Source of the DNA: JBJKRF01 sp046704785
Lineage (GTDB): Bacteria; Chloroflexota; Anaerolineae; Anaerolineales; Villigracilaceae
Assembly (NCBI GenBank): GCA_046704785.1
Contig: JBJKRF010000047.1
Location: 1 to 5,283, forward strand
Direction: 5' to 3'
DNA length: 5,283 nt
Within the stretch, counting starts at the first letter, position 1. Each line of letters starts with the position of its first letter. This document shows positions 5,197 through 5,283 of the stretch, in pieces. The notes under the pieces are model-generated. The model was not told the DNA's origin. It worked only from the letters and a program-made list of their open reading frames with translations, and ran no database searches. The position numbers and the translations under genes were made by a program.

Positions 5197-5283
5197 TTAC
5201 ATGAGCCAGATACGCTTGGCGAATTCGTTGGGTGACAACCCCGGAATCGCCAGGCCCTGATGTGGGCGGTTGTTATACTCTGG
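5197..5283 (-). CDS. Transposase, C-terminal 28 codons (partial, continues past the right edge)
   Basis: The minus-strand frame open from the window edge encodes 28 residues, PEYNNRPHQGLAIPGLSPNEF (read as P-E-YNNRPHQGL...SPNEF) followed by AKRIWLM, and stops at TAA (5199-5197). E-YNNRPHQGL is the signature around the third catalytic acid of DDE integrase-core (rve) transposases, such as the IS3 and IS481 groups; the E is the putative last residue of the DDE triad. SPNEFAKR matches the usual short tail after it. The gene body is to the right of the window. Whether it is intact, and which family it belongs to, cannot be decided from 28 residues. Confidence 0.8.
   Translation of the reverse strand, partial: PEYNNRPHQGLAIPGLSPNEFAKRIWLM

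Overview
The window carries a complete three-gene glycine cleavage (GCV) operon on the minus strand. A tandem glycine riboswitch ending in an intrinsic terminator controls it. Two small membrane-protein genes of the DUF4870 (Tic20-like) type lie upstream, and fragments of two different mobile elements form the window edges. The source is clearly bacterial. The split P-protein (separate GcvPA and GcvPB), moderately high G+C coding sequence and AGGAG-type ribosome binding sites would fit a Chloroflexota/Anaerolineae-like organism or another deep-branching bacterium. That assignment is an inference, because the window contains no phylogenetic marker.

Layout, left to right on the + strand. Positions 1-219 are the 3' end of a plus-strand group II intron; domains V and VI can be folded by eye, and domain VI has a correctly placed bulged adenosine. 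Positions 220-315 hold no gene. gcvPB (316-1839), gcvPA (1832-3187) and gcvH (3257-3634) then follow, all on the minus strand, so the transcription order is gcvH-gcvPA-gcvPB. The riboswitch terminator (3669-3697), aptamer 2 (about 3698-3784), aptamer 1 (about 3793-3887) and a candidate promoter (3896-3924) lie upstream of gcvH. Next come a 149-aa DUF4870-like gene (3959-4408), an intrinsic terminator (4536-4564), a 110-aa DUF4870-like gene (4585-4917) with its own promoter (4951-4979), and about 180 bases without a convincing gene. The C-terminal 28 codons of a DDE transposase (5197-5283, minus strand, running off the window) finish the window; a possible IS end lies near 5159.

How the genes work together: GcvPA and GcvPB form the PLP-dependent glycine decarboxylase, which loads an aminomethyl group onto the lipoyl lysine of GcvH. 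The T-protein (aminomethyltransferase) and the L-protein (lipoamide dehydrogenase) are not in the window and must be encoded elsewhere if the system works. The riboswitch is expected to let transcription into gcvH proceed when glycine is abundant. I see no evidence for a wholly new system. The points most worth a second look are the position of the best promoter relative to the riboswitch kink-turn leader, the missing gcvT, and the mobile-element remnants on both sides of the segment.
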